39,662 nucleotides of DNA. Source: Deinococcales bacterium (lineage in GTDB: Bacteria > Deinococcota > Deinococci > Deinococcales > Trueperaceae). Each line of letters opens with the position of its first letter. Within the stretch, counting starts at the first letter, position 1. This document shows, in pieces, positions 1 to 11,791 of the stretch. The notes under the pieces are model-generated. The model was not told the DNA's origin, searched no databases, and worked only from the letters and a program-made list of their open reading frames with translations. A program made the position numbers and the translations under genes. The stretch spans positions 1-39,662 of the forward strand of contig JAAYYF010000048.1 of NCBI GenBank assembly GCA_012515535.1. Direction: 5' to 3'.

Positions 1-2735
<2,735 letters not shown>

Positions 2736-2891
2736 GATGCTCCTCCCGTCTCCGCTGGCGGCGCGCTGGCGGAGACCCGTGATAGCGCTTGTGAGGTCGC
2801 GAGCCGAGGGTGCTGGTCGGCGGCGTGGTGCGTTGCCGGCTCGGTCGCCGGTGCCCTGAGCGAGGCCGCGGGAGCCCGCGCGACAAGGCCC

Positions 2892-2907
2892 GTACAACAT
2901 CTAGTAC
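2892..2907. promoter_or_regulatory. NrdR-box-like palindrome, proximal to nrdJ
   Basis: The 16-mer GTACAACATCTAGTAC resembles the NrdR operator consensus (acaCwATATaTwGtgt), with the symmetric ends GTAC/GTAC. Its partner at 3087-3102, read on the minus strand, is identical at 15 of 16 positions. A second inverted repeat (GTACCTG, 9 nt, CAGGTAC; 2904-2926) overlaps its end. NrdR is the usual repressor of ribonucleotide reductase genes. Assignment is by similarity and position only. Confidence 0.45.
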
Positions 2908-3020
2908 CTGAGATGCTAGCAGGTACCACAGGAGGCCCTGTGGGCGGCGGGCACAGTACCCGTCGGAGCGCTCGCTGGCGCCCGAAGGGTGCGTGACCCG
3001 GGCTTCGCCGTAGAGGGAAG

Positions 3021-3048
3021 ATTATCACCGGCCGAGCGGCCGGGACAA
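3021..3048 (-). promoter_or_regulatory. Putative nrdJ promoter
   Basis: On the minus strand TTGTCC (3048-3043), a 16-nt spacer and GATAAT (3026-3021) form a good sigma-70-type promoter. Transcription would start near 3014, giving an nrdJ leader of about 280 nt. The two NrdR-like boxes flank it. Confidence 0.5.
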
Positions 3049-3086
3049 GACTTGAGCGCAACTGCTGAGCGTGGTAGGCGGGGCCG

Positions 3087-3102
3087 GTACTAGATGTGGT
3101 AC
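3087..3102. promoter_or_regulatory. NrdR-box-like palindrome, distal to nrdJ
   Basis: Minus-strand GTACCACATCTAGTAC differs from the 2892-2907 box at one base. It sits about 80 bp upstream of the predicted nrdJ start of transcription. The centre-to-centre distance between the boxes is 195 bp, much longer than the roughly three helical turns common for NrdR tandem boxes. Confidence 0.4.
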
Positions 3103-3116
3103 CTGGGGCCGCGGCG

Positions 3117-3143
3117 CGCGAGCGGCCTCTCCGGCCGCTCGCG
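3117..3143 (-). terminator. Hairpin downstream of foldase gene
   Basis: Perfect 11-bp stem (CGCGAGCGGCC and its complement) with a 5-nt loop. It follows the 34-bp palindrome and probably helps end the foldase transcript. It has no U-run. Confidence 0.5.
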
Positions 3144-3156
3144 ACGGGCGGAACGG

Positions 3157-3190
3157 AGCGGGCGGCCCCCGGATCCGGGGGCCGCCCGCT
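3157..3190 (-). terminator. Perfect 34-bp palindrome after foldase stop
   Basis: The sequence reads the same on both strands over 34 bp, centred on GGATCC (3171-3176). It lies 75-108 bp after the foldase stop codon. It would form a very stable hairpin with almost no loop and lacks a T-tract. A terminator or 3'-end stabiliser is the likely role. Confidence 0.5.
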
Positions 3191-3264
3191 GTTCGAACCG
3201 GTCCGGGGCCGCGCCAGGCCCGGTCGGGGTGACCGGGGCTAGGCGCCGCGCCGAGGGCTCGTCG

Positions 3265-5211
3265 TTACTGCGCCTCGCCCTCGGCCGGGGTCTCGTCGGC
3301 CGCGTCCTCGGAGGCGGCCGCGTCGGTACCGGGCTCGGTGACGGTCTCGGTGGCGGGCACCTCGAACGCGGCGCCGCTGGCGCCGTACTCGACGATGTCG
3401 GCCGCGGCGCGCTGCTCGGCGAGCCAGGCGCTGCGCGCCGCCTGGCGCTTCTGAGCCAGGACCGCGGCCTCGACCTGGGCGCGCACGTCCTCGAGGGGGC
3501 GCACGCGCTCCGGGATGCGCTCCGCGACCAGCACCACGAACGCCTCGCGGGTGGTGGGCGCCTCGCTGACGGCGCCGTCGCCGGCCGCGTCGTCGGCCGC
3601 CTCGGCATCGGCGGCGGGCTCCGCCGCCACCTCGGTCTGCAGCACCAGGATGTCGGAGACCTGCAGCGCGCCGCCGGGGAGGGCCTCGAAGGCGTCGGCG
3701 GCGAACAGCGCCGCGTCGATCTCGGGCTCCGTCTGGCCGGGCTTCAGCAGCCCGAGCTCGGCCACGGTGCCGCCCTGCTCGGCGGCGGCCGTCTCCACGT
3801 CGCTACCGTTCAGCAGCGCCTCGCGGAAGGCGGTGGCCGCCGCCTGCGAGCCGAAGTCGACGCGCGTGGCGACCGCTTCGGCGGGCAGCACGAACGCGGC
3901 GCGGTTCATCTCGTAGAACTCGACGATCTCCTCGTCGCTGGCGGTGGCGTCGCGGCCCACGTAGTCGAGCGCCGCCTGGGCGATGCCCGCGCGGGTGCCG
4001 AGCAGCGGCACGCCGAGCGACTCGGCGGCCTGGTAGGCCACCTCGGTGTCGATGACCTGGCTGAGCACGGTGGGCTTGAAGAGGCCTACGATGAGGTCGG
4101 CGGTCTGCGGCGACAGCGCCTGCTGGATCTGCGGGTTGGTGTAGAGCGCGGAGTCGAGGTCGACGGCGCGGATCTCGACGCCGTTCACCTCGGCCAGCAC
4201 CGGGTTGTCGAAGCTCAGCGGGCTGCCGGCCGGGAAGGTGACGTTGGCCTCCTCGCGCAGGCGGTCGAGCTCGGCCTCGACGATGCCGGTCTTCTTGGCG
4301 TTGAGGGCGTCCTCGCGGACGGCCTCGGCGACCTCCTCGAAGGGGCGCGGCGTGGCCGGGTGGTACTCCTCCACCATCACGACGTAGTAGCGGTTGTTGC
4401 TGGGGATCACGTCGGTGATGCCGGCGCCGCGCAGCGCGAAGGCGGCGTTGGCGACCGGGGTGGGCAACGCCGGCCGGCCCACGGGGCGCGGCTGCGTCTC
4501 GCCGCTGGCGGCGCCCACGGCGCCGTCGCGGTCGGCGAGGTCGAGGCTGTGCTCGCGCGCGAGCGCGGCGAACCCCTCGCCGGCGATGGCGCGCTTGCGC
4601 AGCTCCTGCGCCAGCGCCTCGTCGTCGACGACGATCTGCCGGGCGCTGACGCGCTCCTCGGTCTGGTAAGCGCTCAGGTGCGACTGGTAGAAGGCCTCGA
4701 CCTCCTCGTCGGTGACGGTGACGTCGCCTACGAGGCGCTCCTCGAACTTGGCGATGCGCAGCTGGTCGCGCAGGTAGTCGCGGAAGGTCTGGTCGGTGAA
4801 GCCGGCGCTGGCGATCAGCTGCTGGTAGGCGCGGTCGTTACGGCCGCCAGCCACCCCGCGCTCCTCGCGGAAGTCGTTGACGGCGCGGCGCACCTCGCCG
4901 CTCGACACGTTGATGCGCGAGGCGGCCTGCTGCAGCACGGCCTGGCGCACGAGCTGGTCGACCATCAGGCGCTGCAGGTCGGCACCGACCTCGCCCTCCG
5001 TGACGGAGGCGTAGAGGGCGTTGGAGCGCGCCTGCTGCACGTCGAGCTCGTGGATGTTCAGGCCGTTGACGGTCATCTGGACCGGGCCGCGCGCCGTCTG
5101 CTGGGCGCCGATCATGCTCAGGCCCGGCGTGAACGAGATCACCATGCCGGCCAGAAGCCCGATGGACACGGCCCACAGGATGATGGTTGTGGTTCTCTTG
5201 TTGAGCTTCAT
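3265..5211 (-). CDS. SurA/PpiD-like membrane-anchored peptidyl-prolyl isomerase (parvulin family)
   Basis: A 648-residue protein that probably assists folding of exported proteins. A short basic N-terminus and one hydrophobic segment (about residues 9-28) anchor it in the inner membrane, as in PpiD. Residues about 40-185 form a SurA-N/PpiD-like helical chaperone region (NGLNIHELDVQQAR, then paired helices). A parvulin-like domain follows (about 190-300: VSARQIVVDD, FAALAREHSLD, NRYYVVMVEE). A second, more divergent parvulin-like unit covers about 440-600. The acidic, Ala-rich tail looks disordered. The ATG follows GGGAGGA at a slightly long spacing. It is divergent from tRNA-Arg. Family confidence is high; whether it retains isomerase activity cannot be told, as the first parvulin unit lacks an obvious GGxLG. 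Confidence 0.85.
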   Translation of the reverse strand: MKLNKRTTTIILWAVSIGLLAGMVISFTPGLSMIGAQQTARGPVQMTVNGLNIHELDVQQARSNALYASVTEGEVGADLQRLMVDQLVRQAVLQQAASRINVSSGEVRRAVNDFREERGVAGGRNDRAYQQLIASAGFTDQTFRDYLRDQLRIAKFEERLVGDVTVTDEEVEAFYQSHLSAYQTEERVSARQIVVDDEALAQELRKRAIAGEGFAALAREHSLDLADRDGAVGAASGETQPRPVGRPALPTPVANAAFALRGAGITDVIPSNNRYYVVMVEEYHPATPRPFEEVAEAVREDALNAKKTGIVEAELDRLREEANVTFPAGSPLSFDNPVLAEVNGVEIRAVDLDSALYTNPQIQQALSPQTADLIVGLFKPTVLSQVIDTEVAYQAAESLGVPLLGTRAGIAQAALDYVGRDATASDEEIVEFYEMNRAAFVLPAEAVATRVDFGSQAAATAFREALLNGSDVETAAAEQGGTVAELGLLKPGQTEPEIDAALFAADAFEALPGGALQVSDILVLQTEVAAEPAADAEAADDAAGDGAVSEAPTTREAFVVLVAERIPERVRPLEDVRAQVEAAVLAQKRQAARSAWLAEQRAAADIVEYGASGAAFEVPATETVTEPGTDAAASEDAADETPAEGEAQ

Positions 5212-5525
5212 CTTCGGTCAGTTCCTCCCGGAGCCTCCGTCGACCCCGCGCGTGGCCGGGTCGAGCACGGGAGGCTTGCAGTGCGGACGATCGTCTCTCG
5301 GCGCCAGGCGACCGCCCGGGGTCAGGGCCGTGGTGGCCGCGTCCCTGCGTGCGGAGCGGAGCTGAGCCAGCGGGAAGGCGCCGAGGAGCACGCCCCGGAG
5401 TGTACCAGACCGCGCGGAGGCAGCAGCCAACCCAGGGTCGACCGCCCGGGTGCTGGCGCCGGACACGTCCCGCGGGCGCGGTCCACGGCCGCGCGCGGCA
5501 GCGGGCCCGGGCGCCGCGCGCGCGG

Positions 5526-5556
5526 TTGCGACCGCGAGGCACCCACCTGCTATATT
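5526..5556 (+). promoter_or_regulatory. Putative tRNA-Arg promoter
   Basis: TTGCGA (5526-5531) and TATATT (5551-5556) with a 19-nt spacer. TGC immediately before the -10 supplies an extended -10 element. Transcription would start about 28 nt before the tRNA. Confidence 0.5.
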
Positions 5557-5571
5557 GGCGGGTGCCTCGCG
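5533..5571. repeat. 12-bp perfect inverted repeat centred on the tRNA promoter
   Basis: CGCGAGGCACCC (5533-5544) and GGGTGCCTCGCG (5560-5571) with a 15-nt spacer that contains the -10 box. It could be an operator covering the promoter or a DNA/RNA hairpin. Confidence 0.7.
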
Positions 5572-5590
5572 CCACGCGGCGCCGGCTCGC

Positions 5591-5667
5591 GCGCCCGTAG
5601 CTCAGTCGGATAGAGCGTTCGCCTCCGGAGCGAAAGGTCGCAGGTTCGAATCCTGCCGGGCGCACCA
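5591..5667 (+). tRNA. tRNA-Arg (anticodon CCG)
   Basis: Cloverleaf with acceptor stem GCGCCCG/CGGGCGC, D-arm with AGCTC, anticodon stem TTCGC/GCGAA around loop CTCCGGA (anticodon CCG, reading CGG), variable loop AGGTC, T-stem GCAGG/CCTGC with TTCGAAT, discriminator A, and an encoded 3' CCA (5665-5667). All stems pair perfectly. Confidence 0.97.
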
Positions 5668-5693
5668 CCCACCCAGCACGAACACCACGGAGC

Positions 5694-6221
5694 TCACCAG
5701 ACGGGCCGCTCGGGCTGCCCGTCGCGCACCCACGGCTGCTCGACGAGGATGCCCTCGCCGCCGAACGAGCGCACCTCCACGCCCTCGAGCAGCAGCCGGA
5801 CGGCGTCGACGTCGCCCGGCTGCGTGAGGGTGTAGAAGAGCTGGTGGAGCCGCCCGATCATCATGGCGCTGCCGCCGCCGCGCTCGAACCCCATCGAGAG
5901 GTCGACCGTCAGCACGCCGTCGTCGAGGCGCGCCGAGCGCACGACCACGTCGGCGGGCACCAGCGTGCTCAGCTGGCGCTCGGCCGCGTCGTCCGAGGCG
6001 CCGGCGGCCAGCGCCGCCAGCTGCTGCCGCACGCGCTCCTCCACGCTGCCGCGCCCGAGCCGCCGGTGCACGGGCTCGAGCGTGAAGCTCGTGCCCAGGT
6101 CGCGCACCAGGTAGACCGTGGTGTCGGGCAGGCGCTGCATGGTGCGCACGGCGATGGCGCCGACCAGCACCAGGAGCAGCAGCAGCGCCAGCGCCACCAC
6201 CCGCAGCACGACGGTGCGCAC
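5694..6221 (-). CDS. GerMN-domain membrane-anchored protein
   Basis: A 175-residue protein with an N-terminal hydrophobic segment (about residues 5-26) followed by a single GerMN domain (about 35-165). The domain is recognisable from TVYLVRD at the start, the SVEERVRQQLAALAAG helix, and the VDLSMGFERGGG...LFYTLTQ stretch. GerMN occurs in spore germination protein GerM but also in many non-sporulating bacteria, including in envelope proteins near peptidoglycan enzymes; no sporulation is implied. Start is GTG at 6219-6221, with GGAGGGGGTGA just upstream. It ends facing tRNA-Arg and lies 53 bp after the malic enzyme gene on the same strand, so the two may be cotranscribed. Precise function unknown. 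Confidence 0.75.
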   Translation of the reverse strand: MRTVVLRVVALALLLLLVLVGAIAVRTMQRLPDTTVYLVRDLGTSFTLEPVHRRLGRGSVEERVRQQLAALAAGASDDAAERQLSTLVPADVVVRSARLDDGVLTVDLSMGFERGGGSAMMIGRLHQLFYTLTQPGDVDAVRLLLEGVEVRSFGGEGILVEQPWVRDGQPERPVW

Positions 6222-6274
6222 GGTCTCACCCCCTCCCGGAGGGGCCCACGGAGGCGCGCACGGAGCTCATCGCG

Positions 6275-7981
6275 TCAGGCGCGCCGGATCGGCAGGTAGC
6301 GCGGCTCCCACATCGCGCTCGCCACGGCCTCGGCCACGTCGCCCTCGATCTCCTCGCGCGCCACGCCGTCGGCGAGCGCCTGCTTGGCCACGGCCACCGC
6401 CACGTGCTTGCTGGCGCGCCGCAGCGCGTCCACCCGCGGGTAGACGGCGCCGTCGAGCAGGCGCCCCGGGTCGGTGTAGTCGGCCAGCGCTTCGGCGGCG
6501 GCGGTGAGCATGCCGTCGGTGACGCGCGCCGCACCCGTCACCAGGGCGCCCAGGCCCAGCCCCGGGAAGATGAAGGCGTTGTTGCCCTGCCCCACCACGA
6601 AGCGCTTGCCGTCCTGCTCGACGTCGGGGAACGGGCTGCCGGTGGCCACCACCGCGCTGCCGCCCGTCCAGGCGTAGACGTCGGCGGGCACCGCCTCGCT
6701 GTTGGCGGTGGGGTTGGATAGCGGGAACACGATGGGGCGTGGGCTGTTGGCCGCCACCGCCTCGACGGTGGCGCGGTCGAAGGCGCCCGCCTGGCCCGAC
6801 AGCCCGATGAGCCCGGTCGCCTGGGCGTTCGTCACCGTCTCGAGCAGGCTCGGCACCTCGCCGGCGAACTCCCAGCCCGCCAGGCGCGCGGGGTCCTGCG
6901 CCACGTCGCGCTTGTAGTCGTCGAGGCCCACGCGGTCCGCCACCAGCAGGCCCGAGGAGTCGATGACCAGCACGCGGGCGCGCGCCTCTTCGGGGCTCAG
7001 GCCGTGCTTCTCGAGGCCGAGCCGGATCTGCTTGGCCACCCCCACCCCGCCGGCGCCGGCGCCGTGGACCACGAACGTCTCGTCAACGAACTTGCGCCGC
7101 GTCATGTGGGCGCTGGCCAGCAGCCCCGCCAGCACCACCGCGCCGGTGCCCTGGATGTCGTCGTTGAGGCTCGGGAGCACGTCGCGGTAGCGGTTCATCA
7201 CGTCGAACGCCTTCTGCTTGCTGAAGTCCTCCCACTGCAGGAGCGCGTCGGGGAAGCGCTTCCTGAAGGCGGTCACGAAGCGCTCCATGAAGTCGTCGTA
7301 CGCCTGCCCCACCAGGCGCTCGTGGCGCACGCCCAGGTAGAGCGGGTCGTCGAGCAGGTCGGCGCGGTTCGTGCCCACGTCGAGCTCGATCGGCAGGGTG
7401 GTGGCGGGGTCGATGCCGGCGGCGGCGGTGTAGAGCGACAGCTTGCCGATGCAGATGGCCATGCCGCCGAAGCCCTGGTCGCCGATGCCCAGGATGCCCT
7501 CGGAGTCGGTGGCCACCGCCAGGCGCACGTCCTGCAGCGGCGCCTGCGCCAGCACCTCGTCGACCTGGTCGATGTTGTCGGTGCTGATGACCAGCCCGCG
7601 CGGCCAGCGGTAGATGAGGCTGAAGTTCTGCACCGCCTCGGCCACCGTGGGGGTGTAGATGATCGGCAGCATCTCCTCGAGGTGCTGCTCCAGCAGCGCG
7701 TAGAACAGCGTCTCGTTGCGGTCCTGCAGCACGCGCAGGTAGATGTGCTTGTCGAGCCCGGTGGTGAAGCGCCGGAAGTTGGAGTAGGCGCGCTCGACCT
7801 GCTCCTCGAGGCTCGAGACGTGCGGGGCGATCAGGCCGGTGAGCCCGAGCTCGCGCCGCTCCTCTAGGCTGAAGCCCGAGCTCTTGTTGAGGAGGGGCAG
7901 GCGCGTGATCAGGTAACCCGACAGGCTGGTGGCTAGGTAGGGGTTCCCCTGCTCGTCGACTCGTCGTTCGAACTGCTTCAT
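6275..7981 (-). CDS. maeA: NAD-dependent malic enzyme
   Basis: Oxidatively decarboxylates malate to pyruvate with reduction of NAD (or NADP), linking the TCA cycle to pyruvate. The 568 residues match the long bacterial/eukaryotic-type malic enzyme rather than the short MaeB type. Visible motifs are the N-terminal IIYTPTVAEAVQNFS and RGLVIS, the substrate/metal segment LDVGTNRADLL...YLGVRHER, the metal-binding EDF with LNDDIQGTGAV, and the dinucleotide fold VVHGAGAGGVGVAKQI. ATG at 7979-7981 is chosen because GGAG lies 9 nt upstream; a TTG five codons earlier (7996) lacks a comparable site. It follows the TPR gene by 78 bp, and a GC hairpin lies in the gap. Confidence 0.93.
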   Translation of the reverse strand: MKQFERRVDEQGNPYLATSLSGYLITRLPLLNKSSGFSLEERRELGLTGLIAPHVSSLEEQVERAYSNFRRFTTGLDKHIYLRVLQDRNETLFYALLEQHLEEMLPIIYTPTVAEAVQNFSLIYRWPRGLVISTDNIDQVDEVLAQAPLQDVRLAVATDSEGILGIGDQGFGGMAICIGKLSLYTAAAGIDPATTLPIELDVGTNRADLLDDPLYLGVRHERLVGQAYDDFMERFVTAFRKRFPDALLQWEDFSKQKAFDVMNRYRDVLPSLNDDIQGTGAVVLAGLLASAHMTRRKFVDETFVVHGAGAGGVGVAKQIRLGLEKHGLSPEEARARVLVIDSSGLLVADRVGLDDYKRDVAQDPARLAGWEFAGEVPSLLETVTNAQATGLIGLSGQAGAFDRATVEAVAANSPRPIVFPLSNPTANSEAVPADVYAWTGGSAVVATGSPFPDVEQDGKRFVVGQGNNAFIFPGLGLGALVTGAARVTDGMLTAAAEALADYTDPGRLLDGAVYPRVDALRRASKHVAVAVAKQALADGVAREEIEGDVAEAVASAMWEPRYLPIRRA

Positions 7982-8059
7982 TCCTTGCTGCTCCAACTTC
8001 GCCCTGACGGGCGCACTCGATCTACCGGCCGGTGCCCGGACCGGTGCGGGCGGAGCGCC

Positions 8060-9784
8060 TCACTCGGGCTCCGTCGGGATCCACCCGGGGTCCTGCGCTT
8101 CGGGGTCCTGCTCTCTGCTCCGTCCCGGGTCTTGCTCACCGTTCTGCTCTGCGTCCCGTTCCGGGTCCGGCTCGGCGTCCTGCGCCGCGTCGGGCGCCGG
8201 ACCCTCCGCGTCTGGGCCTGCGGCGCTCCCCTCGTCGGACGCCGCCGCGACACCAGCCAGGCGCCGCGCCTCCTGCGCGAAGAAGGCGTAGTCGTCGTTG
8301 TCGGGCTCGAGCTCCAGGGCGCGCGCGTAGGCCTCGGCGGCCGCGGCGTGGTCGCCGGCCAGGAACTCGAGCTGGCCCAGGTAGCCCCAAGCCGCCGCGA
8401 AGCCGGGCGCCAGGCGCACCGCCTCCGTGAAGCCGGCGCGGGCGCCGGCGGCGTCGCCGGCCTGGTAGGCCTCGAGGCCGGCGGCGAAGGCGGCGCCCGC
8501 CCGCTCGCCGAACTCGCGCTGCTGCCGCGCGGCCTGCAGGAACCAGCGCGCGCGCTGGTCGGCGGGATCGAGGCGCAGCACCGCCTCCCAGTAGCCCACG
8601 GCCGCCTCGGCGTCGCCCGCCTCCTGGCTGGTGCGCGCCGCCCACACCAGCGCGTCCACGAAGCTCGGCTCGCGCTCCGCCGCCGCCTCGAAGCTCGCCC
8701 TGGCGGCCTCCAGGTCGCCGGCGGCGTAGGCGCTCTGACCGGCGTAGTAGGCGTTCGCGGCCTCCACCCCCCAGCGCTGCTGCGCCTGCGCCACCTCCAG
8801 GAACCAGGCGGCGCGGGCGTCGCCGGGGTCGGCGTCCAGCACCGCCCGCCAGTAGCGCGCCGCCGCGGCCGGCCGGCCGAGCTCGAGCGCGGTGCGCCCG
8901 GCCCACACGGCGGCCTGCACGAACGCCGCGTTGGCAGCGTAGGCGCGCTCGAAGGCGGGCAGCGCCGCGGCGAGGTCGCCGGCCTCGTAGGCGCGTAGGC
9001 CCGCGCGGTAGGCGTCGCTGGCGGCGGCGCCGTACGCCTCGCGCTCGCGGCTCAGCTCCAGGAAGAAGCGCGCGCCCTCGTCGTCGGGCGCCACCTGCAG
9101 CAGGCGCTCCCAGATGCGGATCGCCACCGCGGTGTCGCCCGACTCGAAGGCGATGCGCGCCAGCCAGCGCAGCGCCTCGGGGTGGGCGCCGTCCAGCTCC
9201 AGCATGGTGAGGTAGGCGCCCTGCGCCCCCTCCAGGTCGCCGGCCTGGTAGCGGGCGAAGGCCAGCTGGCCGAGCGCTCCGAGCGCCAGCTCCAGGTCGG
9301 TGCGGAACCCGGCCGCGAGCGCCGCGGGCAGCGCCGCCGGTGGGGCCGCGCGCGCCAGCACCTCGCCCCCCTCGGTCAGGTAAGCGTCCCAGGCAGCGAA
9401 GGCGCGGCTGTGCCAGCCGGTGAGGCCGTACACGCGGGCGCTCAGCGCCAGCGCCTCGCGCAGCGCGTCGTGCGCCGGGCCGAACGCCTCGCCGGCCGCC
9501 GCCTCCCGCGCGGCGGCCACGGCGGCGTCGGCCGCCTCGATGGCCGCGCGCCACGCCGCGTCGTCGGGCGTGGGGGCGCGGCCCAGGTCGCTGGTCAGCG
9601 CCGCCACGAACGCCGCCTCGGCGCGGGCGTACGCCTCGGCCGCGGGCTGCGCCGCGGCGGGCGCGAGGGCCGTCAGCCCCAGGGCGGCGAGGAGGGCGAG
9701 GAGGGCGCGCGAGGCTCCCGGCCCCGCGGCGCCAGGCGAGCGGGCGGCCCGGCGGCCCGTCAGCGCGACCGCGCCGTGAGCCAC
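8060..9784 (-). CDS. Secreted/periplasmic tetratricopeptide-repeat protein
   Basis: About 574 residues. The N-terminus has an Arg-rich stretch and a hydrophobic, Ala/Leu-rich signal segment ending near AAAQPAAEAYA. The rest is helical TPR: at least four long units of about 85 residues, each with xYxAGDLxxAxxxFExA, a VWAxRxxxExGdxxAAxxYWxAvLxxDP, and then WFLxxAxxQ. These point to a protein-protein scaffold in the envelope. The C-terminal ~45 residues are Asp/Glu/Pro-rich and low-complexity. GTG at 9784 follows AGGAGGT and overlaps the end of the upstream gene by 25 bp, so the two are translationally linked. No catalytic domain is seen; the partner is unknown. Confidence 0.8.
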   Translation of the reverse strand: MAHGAVALTGRRAARSPGAAGPGASRALLALLAALGLTALAPAAAQPAAEAYARAEAAFVAALTSDLGRAPTPDDAAWRAAIEAADAAVAAAREAAAGEAFGPAHDALREALALSARVYGLTGWHSRAFAAWDAYLTEGGEVLARAAPPAALPAALAAGFRTDLELALGALGQLAFARYQAGDLEGAQGAYLTMLELDGAHPEALRWLARIAFESGDTAVAIRIWERLLQVAPDDEGARFFLELSREREAYGAAASDAYRAGLRAYEAGDLAAALPAFERAYAANAAFVQAAVWAGRTALELGRPAAAARYWRAVLDADPGDARAAWFLEVAQAQQRWGVEAANAYYAGQSAYAAGDLEAARASFEAAAEREPSFVDALVWAARTSQEAGDAEAAVGYWEAVLRLDPADQRARWFLQAARQQREFGERAGAAFAAGLEAYQAGDAAGARAGFTEAVRLAPGFAAAWGYLGQLEFLAGDHAAAAEAYARALELEPDNDDYAFFAQEARRLAGVAAASDEGSAAGPDAEGPAPDAAQDAEPDPERDAEQNGEQDPGRSREQDPEAQDPGWIPTEPE

Positions 9785-10272
9785 ACGACCTCCTGGCCGG
9801 CGCGCACGAAGTAGAGCAGGCGGCGACCGCCGTCGTCGCCCACGTAGACGATGCGCGTGTGCGTCTCGGGGCCGGCGGGGCCCTGCACGGTGCGCTGGCT
9901 GCGCTCCTGCTCGAAGTAGCCGGCGACGGCGAAGGCGGTGGTCACCTGCTGGTCGACGGCGCCGGCCAGCCCGACGGCGATGCCGCCGAGGGTGTACGCC
10001 TCCCAGTCGGTCCACGAACCCGCGTCCTCGACGCGCTGCAGCAGCACGTCGACGCCGGCGCCGGTGGCCCGCAGGCTGCCGCGCGGCAGGCTGACGCTCG
10101 GGTCGAACTGGGCGCTGATGGCGGTGACGGTCAGGACCTCGGCCAGCAGCTGCGCCTGCGCCAGGCCGGCGAGCGGCAGCGCGACCAGCGCGAGCGCGAG
10201 GGGGGTGAGGCGGCGCGCGAAGCGCCCCGGCACGGGGCGCGACCGTTGCGGACGTGGCTCGGGCCTACGCAT
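9760..10272 (-). CDS. Secreted protein of unknown function
   Basis: A 170-residue protein. Residues 1-18 are basic, followed by a hydrophobic stretch (LTPLALALVALPLAG) and an AQA signal-peptidase-like site near residue 36. The mature part is a compact, probably beta-rich domain with LLAEVLTVTAISAQFDP, TRIVYVGDDGG and RLLYFVRAGQEVVWL. I do not recognise a family. ATG at 10270-10272 is preceded at 7 nt by TAGACT on the coding strand and has no Shine-Dalgarno, so it is probably read from a leaderless mRNA. The TPR gene begins inside its last 25 bp, which suggests that the two products act together in the envelope. Confidence 0.65.
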   Translation of the reverse strand: MRRPEPRPQRSRPVPGRFARRLTPLALALVALPLAGLAQAQLLAEVLTVTAISAQFDPSVSLPRGSLRATGAGVDVLLQRVEDAGSWTDWEAYTLGGIAVGLAGAVDQQVTTAFAVAGYFEQERSQRTVQGPAGPETHTRIVYVGDDGGRRLLYFVRAGQEVVWLTARSR

Positions 10273-10279
10273 GTGGTCA

Positions 10280-10285
10280 AGTCTA
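10280..10285 (-). promoter_or_regulatory. -10 box of the 10272 gene (leaderless)
   Basis: TAGACT on the minus strand with 7 nt to the ATG. No clear -35 is seen. The spacing predicts transcription starting at or next to the start codon. Confidence 0.45.
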
Positions 10286-10350
10286 GCACCGGGGCCGGGG
10301 ACTTCCGCCCCCGCCCCTGGGCGGGCGCTCCGCGCGGGCATCGCGTTCGC

Positions 10351-10380
10351 TTGACCCTCCGCGCGCCCAGCCGCTACCCT
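10351..10380 (+). promoter_or_regulatory. Putative ffh promoter
   Basis: TTGACC (10351-10356), an 18-nt spacer, and TACCCT (10375-10380). It gives a leader of about 70 nt ahead of ffh. Confidence 0.6.
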
Positions 10381-10457
10381 TGAGGACGGTCCGTATCTCA
10401 CGGGTTCCCCCTCTTCTTCCCTCTCGGCGGTACGCCGCCCGAGCGCACGGAGTGACC

Positions 10458-11774
<1,317 letters not shown>

Positions 11775-11791
11775 TAAGCTGAGCGTCACGT

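Larger units (their letters stand above)
2736..3264. other. 529-bp intergenic region: nrdJ control region plus terminator of foldase gene
   Basis: No gene is supported here. Reading on the minus strand it holds two strong hairpins just after the foldase stop (3157-3190 and 3117-3143), a NrdR-box-like palindrome (3087-3102), a promoter (3021-3048), a second box (2892-2907) with an overlapping inverted repeat (2904-2926), and then the nrdJ leader. I looked for a cobalamin riboswitch (B12 box) and did not find one. Confidence 0.6.
5212..5590. other. 379-bp divergent region between foldase gene and tRNA-Arg
   Basis: No coding sequence supported. On the minus strand a TACACT box (5404-5399) is a possible -10 for the foldase gene, giving a leader of about 180 nt. 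On the plus side it ends with the tRNA promoter and an inverted repeat (5533-5571). I recognise nothing else. Confidence 0.5.

Noticed and set aside
2736-3020. Cobalamin riboswitch ahead of the B12-dependent nrdJ
   Set aside because: I looked for the B12 box and the conserved GCCACTG-type core on the coding strand and found neither; the conserved elements there are palindromes better suited to a repressor.
7982-7996. TTG at 7994-7996 as start of the malic enzyme
   Set aside because: GGAG at 7991-7994 is well placed for the ATG at 7979-7981, and the extra five residues have no support.
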